In this document: positions 33,461 to 45,622 of the stretch, piece by piece
Layout of the letters: every line of letters starts with the position of its first letter
How positions within the stretch are numbered: the first letter of the stretch is position 1
Assembly (NCBI RefSeq): GCF_932526225.1
Contig: NC_064040.1
Coordinates: 12,502,856 to 12,566,855, forward strand
Direction of reading: 5' to 3'
DNA length: 64,000 bases
Origin: Nematostella vectensis
Taxonomy: Eukaryota > Cnidaria > Anthozoa > Actiniaria > Edwardsiidae
The notes under the pieces: generated by a model
Told to the model about the DNA's origin: nothing
What the model saw: only the letters and a program-made list of their open reading frames with translations
The model's database searches: none
Translations under genes and position numbers: made by a program

Positions 33461-33889
33461 AAGGCTGGTTTCCATATAATAGAACTAGATCGCAGGCTAT
33501 AAAATACGATTATATGGAAACTCCCCCTGCCATCGTGTGCGATCAACGGAAAACAACAACGGAAACGACTTTGCGATCGGTTGCGATCGTACGGTCAAAT
33601 TTGCGGCGATCGTGTGCGATCATATGGAAACCACTCTGCGATCGGTTGCGGTCGCACGGTAAAATTTGCGGCGATCGTGAGGGATCATATGTAACCACGC
33701 TGCGATCGGATTCGATCGTAAGTTAAAATTTGCGGCGATTGTGTGCGATCACACGGAAACGACTTTGCGATCGCACGGTCAAATGTGCGGCGATCGTGTG
33801 CGATCATATGAAAACCTCTCTGCGATCGGTTGCGATCGTACGGTCAAATTTGCGACGAGCGTGTGCGAGATAATATGGAAAACAGCCTT
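33461..33889. mobile_element. Inverted-repeat element filled with GATCG-rich tandem repeats
   Basis: Ends AAGGCTGGTTTCCATATAAT and ATAATATGGAAAACAGCCTT are inverted (20 bp, 3 mismatches). Inside, four to five units of about 65 bp contain GCGATCGTGTGCGATCATAT and GATCGGTTGCGATCG. There is no coding capacity. Confidence 0.75.
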
Positions 33890-34127
33890 AAGCATATGTC
33901 TTTGGAAATTTAAAATTAAAAGACAAAATATCAAATATTTAGAAGTCTACCCAGAATTAGTAGCAATGAGTAAATTTTTCATCTAAACCAATGCAATAAT
34001 AATATAATTGCTGACTGAGCAACTAAATCCAGTTTGTGATTGATTAAATCTTTATTTTTGCAAAAGTCTTTGCTTTTTATTAACCCGATAGTAGCTTGCC
34101 CCCCTAGTTCCATAACATCCGCTCTCT

Positions 34128-34246
34128 CAGTGCCGTAGCAGGCCTCAAAATATTGGGGGGGGGCACAAACATTAAGAACATATTGAGGAGCACAGCCACG
34201 TCCCTACGCCCACGCCCCTGGTCATTTCCTTATAATTTTTTAATAG

Positions 34247-34310
<64 letters not shown>

Positions 34311-34311
34311 T
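34128..34311 (+). mobile_element. Dispersed repeat with (ATT)n tail, copy 2
   Basis: It begins CAGTGCCGTAGCAGGCCTC and continues as in the copy at 15150, ending in about 20 ATT triplets, followed by T and G runs to 34338. Confidence 0.6.
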
Positions 34312-34338
34312 TTTTTTTTTGGGGGGGGGGGGGGGGGG

Positions 34339-37300
34339 CATCCAAAAAAGATAAATCCAGTTTGACCCACTAGAAAGCTGGCTACATATCAAGAAATTGT
34401 CGTTTTATCCAAACGCGGTCACTTCCACATGAAACTAATAAATTCCTTATTTGGAAAAACTGCATAGTTCTTGTAATTTTTAAGGTTGTCGTACCGCAGG
34501 TGCTCCGTAAACTTTATGATTTGTAATCAGAAAAGAAAAACAGTGACTGTGACCATTTTAGTCTGTTGAGAAAGTCTTTAAAAAGAAACTAGGTTCCTCG
34601 GTAGATTTAGGCACTGCCTAAAAGCGGAGCCAGCATGCAATCAATTTAAAGCCATATTATAATACCTATATATGTATGTATATATGTTATGTGTGAAGCC
34701 GTTCATAGAAAAGTGCTCGATGCACAGGTGTAGAGTGGAATATGTTTGTATGTATATTTTTATTGTTTTTTAACCTGGAAAAACTTGTTGGGTGTATATG
34801 GAGGTATCATCCAATAGGGAACATTGAAGAATTGATAATGAATTTTAGTTTTTTACAGTAAAATGGGTGCTTTTTTTTATTCTCTTTAACATTTAAAACC
34901 ACATCAACACACAACGCGTTTCTATACATTAGCATATCGTTTTTTCCAGTAAATGTGCTCCATACTTGCCCACACTGTCCAAATTCCCTTCCTTTCACAT
35001 TGCACTACTACTAGATTTTCTTGATTTTTATAATTTTCTCTCAGTTGAAGGGTAATAAAAATTATTTGGTAGAAATTACAAATATTGGATAAACAGTTTT
35101 ATCAACCTTCTTTACTGTTTTTTTTTGCCTAATACTCTTTGAATTAACACTTTGTCTTGGGTGGATCGTACAAAACACTGACACTAGACCCCCATATTGA
35201 AGCATCATGGTTTCAAGGGTATGTACACCTGGTATTTTTGTGTTAAAACATAAAATAGGGCTTGGTGTGGCATTACAAAAAGATGCAGTTTGTTAAAAAA
35301 AAGGTAGCTATATTTTCATTTCACATCACTTCCATGTACAGTGCTAAATTATCTTTGAAATAATTTCATGAAAGGTCTAATGGTACATTGCTGTTGATTT
35401 TTGCAAATATCATCTCAGATTCCTAAGAATTGAGCTGTATTCATATCAGCTATTTGAAAAGTAGATTGCTCACAAAACCCTGTGCAGTTAATTAGTTCAA
35501 ATTGAAACTATATTTTTTTTACTAGAAAACCCATTTAGTCCATTTGCAATAAGGGCCAATGTTGGTCAGTGTTTTGTACCAGCCACTTTGTCAAAGGGTG
35601 AATGAAATAAACCACTCTAACTTGTTTTCAAAGTTTCTGACTACTTTTAGTTTATTTTATCAGCCTGGTTCATTTTTTTTTATAACAAGTTTTCATTTGT
35701 AACTTCATTTTGTTACTTAGCTGTGTTAATGAATACATCCTGCCCTAGCATCATGCCTTTAAAGCTGTCAGCTTGCTTGAGTTGGGATTCGCCTGAAAAA
35801 AATTGGAGAACAGTGACAAAACGCTACGGAAGAATACTAAAGATATAAATGTTATGCTGCACAAAACCTAATTGATAAACCTAAAATTAAAAATAATTCC
35901 AAGTAACCTTTAAAATAGAACGTTGAACAAAAAAATTAATATGTTAAGTCTGTTTTTTAGGGGCTAATGAGCCAGAGGTTGAATTGCCTTTTGACCTTTT
36001 TCTTAGGAAAAGCTGCAGAGAAAAACTATAGGTATCGAACTAAATGCTCCCAACAAAAAGCTGTCTTTAGTTTTCTATGAAAATTGAAGAGATGGGAGTT
36101 TTGAGATGTTGTATGAAAACGTTGAGCTGGGGTATTCAAGATATCTTTTTGTGAAAAAGAATCATGCATAAAGGGAACTGTGTAGGTAAATCATATCTTT
36201 TTAGAACCTATTACCCCTCATCAACCTTTTTTTTCTAAAATTTAAACCAAAAATCATTTTCAATTTTAATGTTCTTCGAACTCACAAAATATAAACTAAA
36301 ACCGTTCCTCGCTCGATATCTTTCATAAAAGAGCTGACAGAACTTAAATGTGATGAAAAATCTCCAGATAAGAAATTTCCAGTTAAAAAGTTATCCCATA
36401 AAAAGCTTAAGATTAGTTCACTTTTTGAATGAATTAAAAGCAAAGAAATAACAACATTTTCTAAAACAAACGCGACGTTTGTTTACGAACAATCAATCGC
36501 ACAATTTCTAGCCTTTTAATGGGATAATGTATGAAAAAACTAGCTGAATTACTAATTAGGAACTAGGAATAATAAAACATCAACATCCCATCATGGCTTT
36601 AACTGTTTGAGTGCTAGAAATATATCAACACAAGAGTTTTTCATAGCTCCGACGAAGTTTATAAAATTACTTACCTTTTTTTTTCCAAACCTATCCTTTG
36701 TCCTTCCATCCATCATTTGTACGTCTTTTTATTATAAAAGTGTTAATATGTGTCGAATTTCTTTCTTATTGGCTTTAGCCACAACGAAAATAATGCAAAA
36801 ACTTTATAAATTCACGGTGTCGGCCGCGAGTTAGAAGAGCAAAACGCGGGAAATAGTAGACGCAGGGTTCCCGTGAGTGTAAATACAAAAACACTAAAAA
36901 ACTAAGTAATTGTAAGTTTTGATGCAACTTTCGGGGTTTTATTAAGTATGTAGCATTATCGGATAGTGCTAAAATATATCCTTGTATAATTATTTCACTG
37001 AGGTGGCGTTTAGCTAAGTTATTGCAAATTGTGCTGGCTCCACGGGCAGGCGGGCGGGCGACACCACAGGGTACCCGCGCAATGACTAAAAAACTGAGTC
37101 GCATAGTTATATACCATATCTCTATACCTATGGAGCTTCGCGCGTGGCCTGCTGCCGCGCTAGCTCCGCTATCACGACCCTTGGTGTCAGAGTAGGCGCG
37201 TACACAGGATTGGCTAAAGGGGGGAGGGGCGCAGGTATCATGACCGCTTTTGGCCACCAAGGGGGAGGGGGGTGCGCGCCTGTTAGAGAGAGATGTTCGA

Positions 37301-37569
37301 GGCCCTGGGACCAAGATTTGTATACTTAATCCTGTCTAACCTTTCAGAAATCCCCTTTTGCAAGGAACCTCTGACAGTAAATCTCAAAATTCTCTGCAAA
37401 AAATATACAAAGGCGGCGGAGTGGCCCAAAAAGTACCGGGGGGGGGGGGGGGGGAGGATGTAGGGTAGAAATAGTACGTGCCCCTCGCCATAAGCCGCCT
37501 TTGGCGTCTTTTTCCATTCGATTTTATATCCTTACGTTATTCTTTCGGGCTGCCTGTGGTGATGTGCGA
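34339..37569. other. Non-coding interval with one DNA element
   Basis: No supported exon. It holds the 8-bp-duplication element at 35157-35584. A 179-codon minus-strand frame at 36775-37314 crosses GC-rich and AT-rich parts with no family resemblance. Confidence 0.45.
35157..35584. mobile_element. hAT-like MITE with 8-bp target duplication
   Basis: It is flanked by ACTTTGTC at 35149-35156 and 35585-35592. The ends share inverted GTACAAAACACTGAC / GTCAGTGTTTTGTAC close to the termini; the left end has a few extra bases. No ORF. Confidence 0.8.
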
Positions 37570-37577
37570 TGACGTCA
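37570..37577 (+). promoter_or_regulatory. Full palindromic CRE (TGACGTCA)
   Basis: It lies 30 bp before the ATG at 37607. CRE boxes bind CREB/ATF factors and are common at core promoters, which supports a gene start here. Confidence 0.5.
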
Positions 37578-37606
37578 CTCTCTGAGCGGGATTTTCGAGT
37601 CAAAAC

Positions 37607-40600
37607 ATGGCGGACGCGACCAGCATTGCACAGCGCATATTGTACTTTCTGCCGACGTTCTCCGAAGATTTTAGCACAAGAAATGTAGGTTTGATTTTAT
37701 GTAATCCTCAATGTTTCTTGCGACATCAGCCCTCTTGGCATCGATTGATTCCCTTGAGTTCGCAAGTCCCTGAGAGTACTTACAACAGAGTAATTGGTGC
37801 TCTTCTAATCAAAGCTGCAAATGAAATCGACGATGGATGGCTTTGTGTACATCATGGCAAGCGGACACAGAGGAGCAGAGATATTTATCGTAAGATCTTA
37901 TGTCGGGACCGGGACTCAGAATTGGCACCGGGTGCTCAATCGATAAAAATCGGAGATCAATCGATAAATCGATATATGTGTCAATTTATCGATATAGGTG
38001 GGTAAATATCTTCAATCGCAAGCAAAAACTAATCAACGAACGAATCAATAATTGATAAATTACGCCAATCTATCACAATAAACAATTGATCAAAGCTCAC
38101 AGATTTTTGTGGCATTAATAAACTATTTATTAAGTGATATCGATTGTCAAAAGGCCATCCCAGCTATAAGCTTGCATGCACATTACAATAGAAACCTACC
38201 TCAACAACCAGAATGCATCATGTACCTTTGAAAGGTTGCACCAAATGAAGGGCACACTGCACAATGGTAGTCGAGGAAGGTCTCCAAGTGAGCATGCATG
38301 CTTATAGCTGGAATGGCCTATCAATCTTCATCTACTATTTTATTTTTCGATCCAGCACACAAATGCCTATACAATGGCTATGATATAGAAATTGTCTCCC
38401 TCCACCCATTCCCCTCCCCGCTTCATTTGTTTTATATGACCAGCCCCACTAACTTGAACGAAATTTTAGAGTCCACAGATTAATAGGTAAAATTTTCCAT
38501 GTAAAAATTCTTGCGGGCAATATAACGGTATGTGAGAGCCTCAATGCCCAGGGTAAGACATCATTTCTTTGTCAAAAGGACAATAATCAACAGGCACGTA
38601 GCTAGGAATATATGCACACCCCTCTCCAGTCTTTGGCTACTAGGAGAGAATAGCCAAATAGAATAGCCCCCCCCCCCCACACACACACACACCCCTTTAC
38701 TAGTACTACCATGTTTAGGCACAATAAGGTTAATCTTGCTAGTACACCTAGTTCATAATCACTGGTACTAAGCGATGAATGACAAGTGTTATGTATATAA
38801 CCAAATACAATGGAAATACCTCAACAATCTAGGTTTTTATGGGCTTTTAAACTTTTTCCAGCTTAGCTTGAGTCACTTGCCTTTGTCCTAATCAAACAAT
38901 TTGCATGGAAGCAAATCCCCCACCAAAGCAGGCATGTTGTAAAGGGTTAATACTGGGTTTTGATATTATGTGGATGATTTTCAACAGCTAAACCTCATTC
39001 TGCCTTCCAACATTCAAAATCCTTGAAGCATTTTCAATTGCTAGCACTGAATTGGCCAACTCTGCACAAGGTGCTGAGGTATAAAAAATACCAAATGTAA
39101 TTCTGATAGTTCTGAAAATGGTTAAGCAATTTGAAATTTTTGGCAATAATTTTGCAGTAAGATTCCTTTTCACCTGCTTTTTGGCACCAGTTCATTGGGA
39201 CACCAAAATGATAAGGCTGTTCTGCTATGGAGTTTCCATATATTTTCTTAACTTCCTTAATTCCATTTTTAGCCATCTTGGGTCAATTGGACACCTCCTC
39301 GTGTATCAGAATGGCAACCTCAGAGAAGAGAGAAAAAGTACCATCATACTATTCTTCTGAGCAAGAGAGAAGCAAAAAAATGAAAAAACTCCATAACCTT
39401 GAAACAGGTAAGTTTAAAAAGGCATTAATTAATAAGGTTAATAGGTTAATAGTTCACTACAACATACACCGAAACTAAACAACCCATGATGCACTGCTAC
39501 ACGGTGTTAATTTTCTTTACAAAATGTAAAAGCCAAATAACCACGTGTTTTTGTCCATACGCCTATTTCAAATAAGGTTGCACTCGAGAATCTATGTATC
39601 GTAACCCGCACTGACTCATGGGCGACGTATGAATGGACGAAACTTGGGCCGGGTTCCTAGAAAGCTAACCCAGAGTTAAATAAGGTTGTTATCCAATCAA
39701 ATGTCTCGATAACCATTTATTCGTGGATAAGCGCTAACCGACAGTGCTGAATAACGTATGCGCATGCGCGTGTTCTGGCGAAAACAAACAAAATCTCAGT
39801 GTTGAATCGTTCGAGTAAAGGTACGAAAGGCTGACTTCGGTCGCTGTTTTGACTTACTGTACAGCATTAAAACCATACTGTACAAAAGATGACAGATTTG
39901 TTTGATAATGAGGGAGTCATAAAGAAAATTTTAGCCTTAGGTTTGATCTAGGTTTCTTAGCATTCGCCAAAATGTGACAGTTCGCCGGTAAAAAGCCGCC
40001 ATTTCAAAACAAATAGTCTGGTTCAACCACGCGGTACTGGAACTAGTCTTGTGCGTTTTTCAGCACTGTCGCGCTAACCTGCTTTCTACGAACCGGGCCA
40101 ACCTTGTCTCTAAAAGCCATGTCAACTTTAAGAGGAACATAAAAAAGGATTGTAGAGCTTTTCAAACCTGAATAAGTTTTTATTTACGCTCGTGTGTTTA
40201 TTTATTTGATATCCATAAAGCACGCCAGGTTACGACACATGAATTCTCAGAGTGCAACCTTTGAAAAAGGTTAATACACATGACTGTATGCGAAAAGTGG
40301 AACACTTTCTATCGTTGTGATTATGTATTAGAACAAAAACAAAAGAACATTTTTTCTTGAAGATCACAATGGATAATTCAAAAAGGAGAAATCCATCTTT
40401 CAAAAAGCTCGCTTGAACTTTTTTTTGGAGTTTTAGTATTCTGCGGACTATGAAGACGCAAAATCTATGCGTGAAAAATGGGTATTTGCTTTCTGTCAGC
40501 TGGTCAGTCAAAATCAACAGGTCGGATTGTCTTTGCAAGGGGATAAAAACACGATTTGACCGTCCGTCGCAAAACACTAAAAAATTGTACAAAAATGTGT

Positions 40601-43600
40601 GTTATTTTTTCTTCACACGAATGGCTTCTTATAAATTATAAGTAATTATTTCGGAACGCCAATGACGTATTCGCGAATCATGCCACATGTAATTCATTTG
40701 ATTCTCGCCTTACCTAAGTTCCTTTGTAGTGAACAATTCAGCCATTTACGGGTAATCACAGTGTAGCCGGCAAACTGAATTCTGTGGTTTTAAGTTCGAG
40801 TGCTCAATACCCCCTGCACTAAGTGGCACGCTTCGTTGCTACAAAAATTAAGCGAAGAAACCTGATCTATAAAAATTGTGATTACTAAATTGACACTGAT
40901 TAAAACAAAGTTATTGAGCATGATTAAAAGAAGAAAACATTTGTCGTGCTCCTTATTTCAAATGACAATAAGCCATTATGAAAACCCTTTTGGGTGTTTC
41001 CTTTAAGCTTTTAAATGGACACATGGCTAATTTGCACAAAGCAATTCCATGAAGACACCTACAATTTCGGGATATTATTCTTCTCTTTTAATCGGATGTA
41101 CAGCTTTGAGTGAGACTCCAGAAATACAGATATCCGATTTCCAGAAAATAAATGTGACGACACATTGATGCCTTATGATGGCTTCACAAAGTTGTCGCTT
41201 TTTTCGTAAACAAAAAGAAAAGAAAAAAAGAACGAATAGATTCAATGATAGCGGTCCGAAAGTGATTGATATTTGTTCGCTTTCGGTTATCTGTGAGTCC
41301 TGCTTTATGTAGTCATTGTAGGGATTAGTTTATTAATCTATGTGAAAGTGATATCATTGCGCAAGATTGAAAAAGGTATTTAATTGAAGTAATAGTGCCA
41401 TTTTGGAGTTTTTCGTAACATGCCATGAAAAGTAAAAAAAATCCTTTATACTTCTTCTATTAGTTGTATTATTAATTCATTCGATAGATTGTTTACTACG
41501 TCCTTAAACGAACTAAAACAAAGTGATATGTTCCCCCATAATTTTCATTTCCTTTAAAAATGTGAGGTTACTAAATTGAAGAACATAAAGGTTTTCACCA
41601 AACCACCCGTAAAAAAGGCAAACAAAACTAGGCACACGTGCATAACAAAAAGAGGACAATCGTTGAATGGGCTGGCAAAAGCGCGAACAATATGCCATTC
41701 GTGTGTCAGGAGTGTGACTTGTGACGTATTGTTTGGTCAGTGAAAAAGATTTCCACCAGTCGAAATAGCTCGGCGCTGCAAGGCTGCGATAATTCAAAGC
41801 AATCAATTAACCAAGGTTGATAAAGTCAATTGAAACAAGTGATCATACTGAGTTGGACTCGCGCCAAACAAGCTCGTATTTCACTCTGATTATGAACTTT
41901 TGGAGTTTTTTTTTCCAAATTCAAGAGGAGTTTTTGGTAGCCTAGCTGTGAATATACTTCAGGTGAGTTAAAAATATGTTTTTATTTTATTTTATATTTT
42001 TTTAAAGAAAAAAAAACGTCCAACATGTCTATGCTCTCGAACATAAAAGTTGAAAAAGGAGGCTTGATTCCTCGAATTTAAAACTCGTTTTATCAATCTT
42101 AACAAACTTAAACATGAAGAAAATATCATAGGAAAACTTCATTCACTTGATATCATTATTTCAAGCGTTTGTAGTTTAATGAAACGTCCCACTATTCAAC
42201 TCAAAAGACAATTTTATTTAATTCTATCTTTAGCTATCTGTAGTAAAATAGAATACAATATAATTGTCAAACAAAGAGACATTTATTTGTAGGAGCATTT
42301 TTATCGAAGCAATTATAAATTACATAAAATGAATACATAAAATGGAAATAAAAAATAGAGAATACACAAAAAAGGAGTGATATAAAATTGGCAATTAGTT
42401 ACATCTTTCACATTTCTGGTTTAATAGGGTTCCGTAACTGAGCACCTAATATTTAATCGACATTTTTCGAAATGATTGATCTTCGGCATTACTTTGTAGG
42501 GTATTTCTCCGTTGCACTTAATAGGTATGACGTCCAAAAACGGTTAGACATTTGAGTCAATAAACAACAGACATCACAAGAGACGAACAACACAACTATG
42601 CTCGCAATTATTAATTTATAAGCAGTACAATAGAAAGGAAGTAAGTAAGAGAGGTTGACTAGGCTGGATTGTGTTTTTGTCTGGAGATTGTTAACACAGA
42701 GTTTGAAATAAAAGCTAATAAAAACAATCCTTATAGGAGCTTTGATTAACTTCCAGCTTTATACTATAAACACAAAATTCTTACGTTTTTTCTTGATTGT
42801 AGACCTAACCAATTTTTAAGCGTTATCATAATATGTCGTGTAGAAGGCCGATTTTTGAAATGGTTTAATATATCAAAAGTGACCCTTAAAAACACACCCT
42901 CAAAACGGTGTTATTTAGGGTTTTGACAATTGAAACAGAAACCTAGAAACTTCTCTAAAATGTATATTAGAAACAAACAAATAACTAAATATGTACAGCA
43001 ATTATTTCTGTAAAAAATGAGTAACATGTTTTTAGAATGTTTTATACATATCCAACTGGTTGGGGTCATTATAAGGAACCTTTTTACGTTTTGTTTAGCA
43101 AAAAAATAATAATGGAAAAATTGCTATTTTAAATCGCCTGTTTTCACTGTTTCGGTTAAAGATTGTAACACCATAAAAACACACAAATATAAGATACTTG
43201 TGGATTTACTATACGCCTAAAGCAATACAACTGCAATATTCGCTAGCCATTCATTATACAAGAACAGAAATGCGACAAAGACCAAACAAAAATTTGAAAG
43301 TCCACTTTTCTTTGACTGAAATTCAATTAATAAGGATCTCGCTAATATCTTTTGTGAATTTAGTTTCTTCAGGATATCACGCCCGGAATTAAATCTTGCA
43401 GCCCGGAATATTTTCGGGGGATAAGTATTACAAGAATATATATACATAGTCTAGAAAATCTAATATTGTTACAATAAGAAAATATAACTATTACATCTTT
43501 TTATATGTAGAGCACAACTTTTTGCCTCTTTTTATTTTCAACTATTTTCCATAAAAACTGGAATTATTAAAGCCCCTTTGGCATTGTAATTACAAAATTA

Positions 43601-44637
43601 ATGTTCTGTTAGGAAATTCCCTGGTTCTATATATTAAATTTTCTTTGAATATTAGACTTAACAAGCAAATTCCCCCAGATTAACTACAGAACGAATACAA
43701 GGCACAGAATCTGTGACAAGCAGACTTGTAAGAAGTTAGCAAATATGTGTGATGATCTTATGCAACTAGTCTTTCCTCGCAGACATGTGTGCCCATTGTG
43801 TTAATATACCGAATTTTCAAACAATTCTCCTATCTTTTTGTCGGTCTTTTGCTTTCATTCTTATCTGATCTTGATGAAAAACAACAGAAAATAATGGCGT
43901 TTTTTTCTTTACTACCAGTACAGATAAAATTTAATAGGTGCGAATCACACTTCTAACTGTTTTTAGGAGATAATTTTCACTCAGTTGAACTTTAAAAACA
44001 TGTAGACAAAAAAAAACTTCTGGTAGTACATTAGGAACACATCTTTCTGTTTAATTGAATACAAAAATGTAATAATAACAAATAAGAAAAGAAATCATAA
44101 TGTTCGCAATTTCGTTCTCTGGTCACATGGTCATATAATATCAACACTATTAATTTAGACATTTTTACTATTTATCGTTTATACGAAAGACCAGAAAAAT
44201 GTCCATTTTCATATATCTGAACCGGACGCATTAGGGAACTCTTATTATAATTTAGTTGCGATAAGCGTTTTCAATGAGCTAGACCTGAGGTACGCAGCTA
44301 ACGCGAAAGTTTGTTATCGATATCAGAATCTTTCTCTTGATGCAAAAGTGGGCATTTCTGTAAGAAAAGTCATGCGCGCGCATTTTTCGGCACTGTATAT
44401 TACATACGTTTAGCGGATGTTCGACCGCAAATCTATCTTTTCTCGGACCTAATAGTGAACCTTGGACGATATGCGGGCACGCGTCTCTATTGTGGCCGGC
44501 TTATCTGTCGCGGGTCACTGTTAATGATACTTTGCAACAATAAGAACTGTGTTATAGGTAATGCTGCCATAACGCAAGAAGAAGAAAAAATCACACAAAT
44601 TCAAAGCCAACAGAGGTTTGCATCAATGAAGGAGTGA
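37607..44637 (+). CDS. Three-exon gene of unknown function (165 residues)
   Basis: I do not recognise this protein. ATG at 37607 sits in AAACATGGCGG. Exon 1, 37607-37889, reads MADATSIAQRILYFLPTFSE at its start and ends at TATC|GTAAGA in phase 1. Exon 2, 39273-39407, after TTTTTAG, holds a Lys/Glu/Ser-rich part (MATSEKREKVPSYYSSEQER, then SKKMKKLHNLE) and ends in phase 1. Exon 3, 44558-44637, after TTATAG, reads NAAITQEEEKITQIQSQQRF and then ASMKE stop. Phases are consistent and an AATAAA follows at 44714. An alternative donor at 37685 (AAT|GTAGGT) would not fit exon 2 by phase. Splice signals and composition support it; homology does not. Exon 2 alone could start a shorter protein at its internal ATG. 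It is probably intracellular and partly helical. Confidence 0.45.
39646..40102. mobile_element. Inverted-repeat element in the unknown gene's intron 2
   Basis: Ends GGGCCGGGTTCCTAGAAAGC and GCTTTCTACGAACCGGGCC are inverted with two or three differences. AGTGCTGAATAACG and TCAGCACTGTCGCGC lie further inside. No duplication was identified. Confidence 0.65.
40103..44557. other. Long AT-rich intron
   Basis: No exon, repeat array or clear transposon was seen in these 4.4 kb apart from short simple-sequence runs. Confidence 0.4.
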
Positions 44638-44713
44638 AAATTAAAGTATAGTATATATTGCTTTGAACGTTGATTTCTGCCTGTTTTTTCCATACAACTA
44701 TTTGTAATGATGA

Positions 44714-44719
44714 AATAAA
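44714..44719 (+). terminator. Candidate poly(A) signal of the unknown gene
   Basis: AATAAA lies 77 bp past the TGA at 44637. Confidence 0.5.
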
Positions 44720-45238
44720 GGATTTGAATGAAATTCTGCCTACAAAACCACCTGTGTATAAACGGAATTGTTTTTTTTTTCAGTCCCTCCTTTTCTTTCA
44801 CTTTATTAACAAAACTTCCAGTCTTATCCGCTAGATAAATTGGCTTCTTTTTTATTGCCCGTGCTATTTAAGAAAACCCTTGTTAAGTACGACGACTCGC
44901 TCGTAGTTTTTACTTGAAAGCCGCACGTTAAAAAGCCTCTAAAAGTAAACAGTGTACTTGAATGTTAATGGCAGTTATTGGCCAAATCAGTTTGATACAC
45001 ATGAACCAAGGCTAACAAAAAATTTTCTCATCCGTGTTCAATTCACACTATGTTCTGTCGAGGCGTCTAGGGAAAAACGAATTAGACTAATTTTCCGAAT
45101 CAAAGAAAAGCTGTGATCTATTCTTGACAGTGGCTTGCGAACACGATTGTGTTGGCGATCTTAGCTAATAAACACTCTCATTTAGTTGATTGAAATGATT
45201 ATAAGTGTCATTTATCTGCACAGAAAAGCCATTGCTGC

Positions 45239-45622
45239 TTACAATCCCTTCGTTACACCTGCGAGCACAAGTTGATTTGCAAGTGAAATCGCGCGTAACA
45301 ATAGCGCCCTTGAATGAAATCTCCACTGGATTGCCCTATCACAGACCACTTGCCCCGCTAGTGCTGGATCAGTAGGGACTGCTTTAGCTTTGGATGTGAT
45401 GTAAACGGGTCCCGGGTCTCCGCAGTGAAGTGCAATTCCGTGTTTTTTTTGCGTGGGGACATCTTTGGATAAGGACGAAGGCTTTGGAGTTTTGTTGTCT
45501 CGATTGTTGTAGAAACGTAGAAGGTAAGCCTTTTTCGTGGAGAAAGAGATGGTTGTGTGAGGTGCTTTGATAAGTCCTGATAGTACCTTTAAGAGTTTGA
45601 GGCATTTTAGGGCTCTAAACAT
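45239..45622 (-). CDS. Hypothetical 127-residue ORF, possible mitochondrial presequence
   Basis: Single open frame, unrecognised. The N-terminus (MFRALKCLKLLKVLSGLIKA) is basic, amphipathic and free of acidic residues up to about residue 40, as in mitochondrial targeting peptides. It may be a first exon. No partner exon, poly(A) signal or homologue is apparent, and chance is possible. Confidence 0.25.
   Translation of the reverse strand: MFRALKCLKLLKVLSGLIKAPHTTISFSTKKAYLLRFYNNRDNKTPKPSSLSKDVPTQKKHGIALHCGDPGPVYITSKAKAVPTDPALAGQVVCDRAIQWRFHSRALLLRAISLANQLVLAGVTKGL

Noticed and set aside
36775-37314. 179-codon minus-strand ORF
   Set aside because: It crosses GC-rich low-complexity and AT-rich sequence, with no domain, splice or promoter support.
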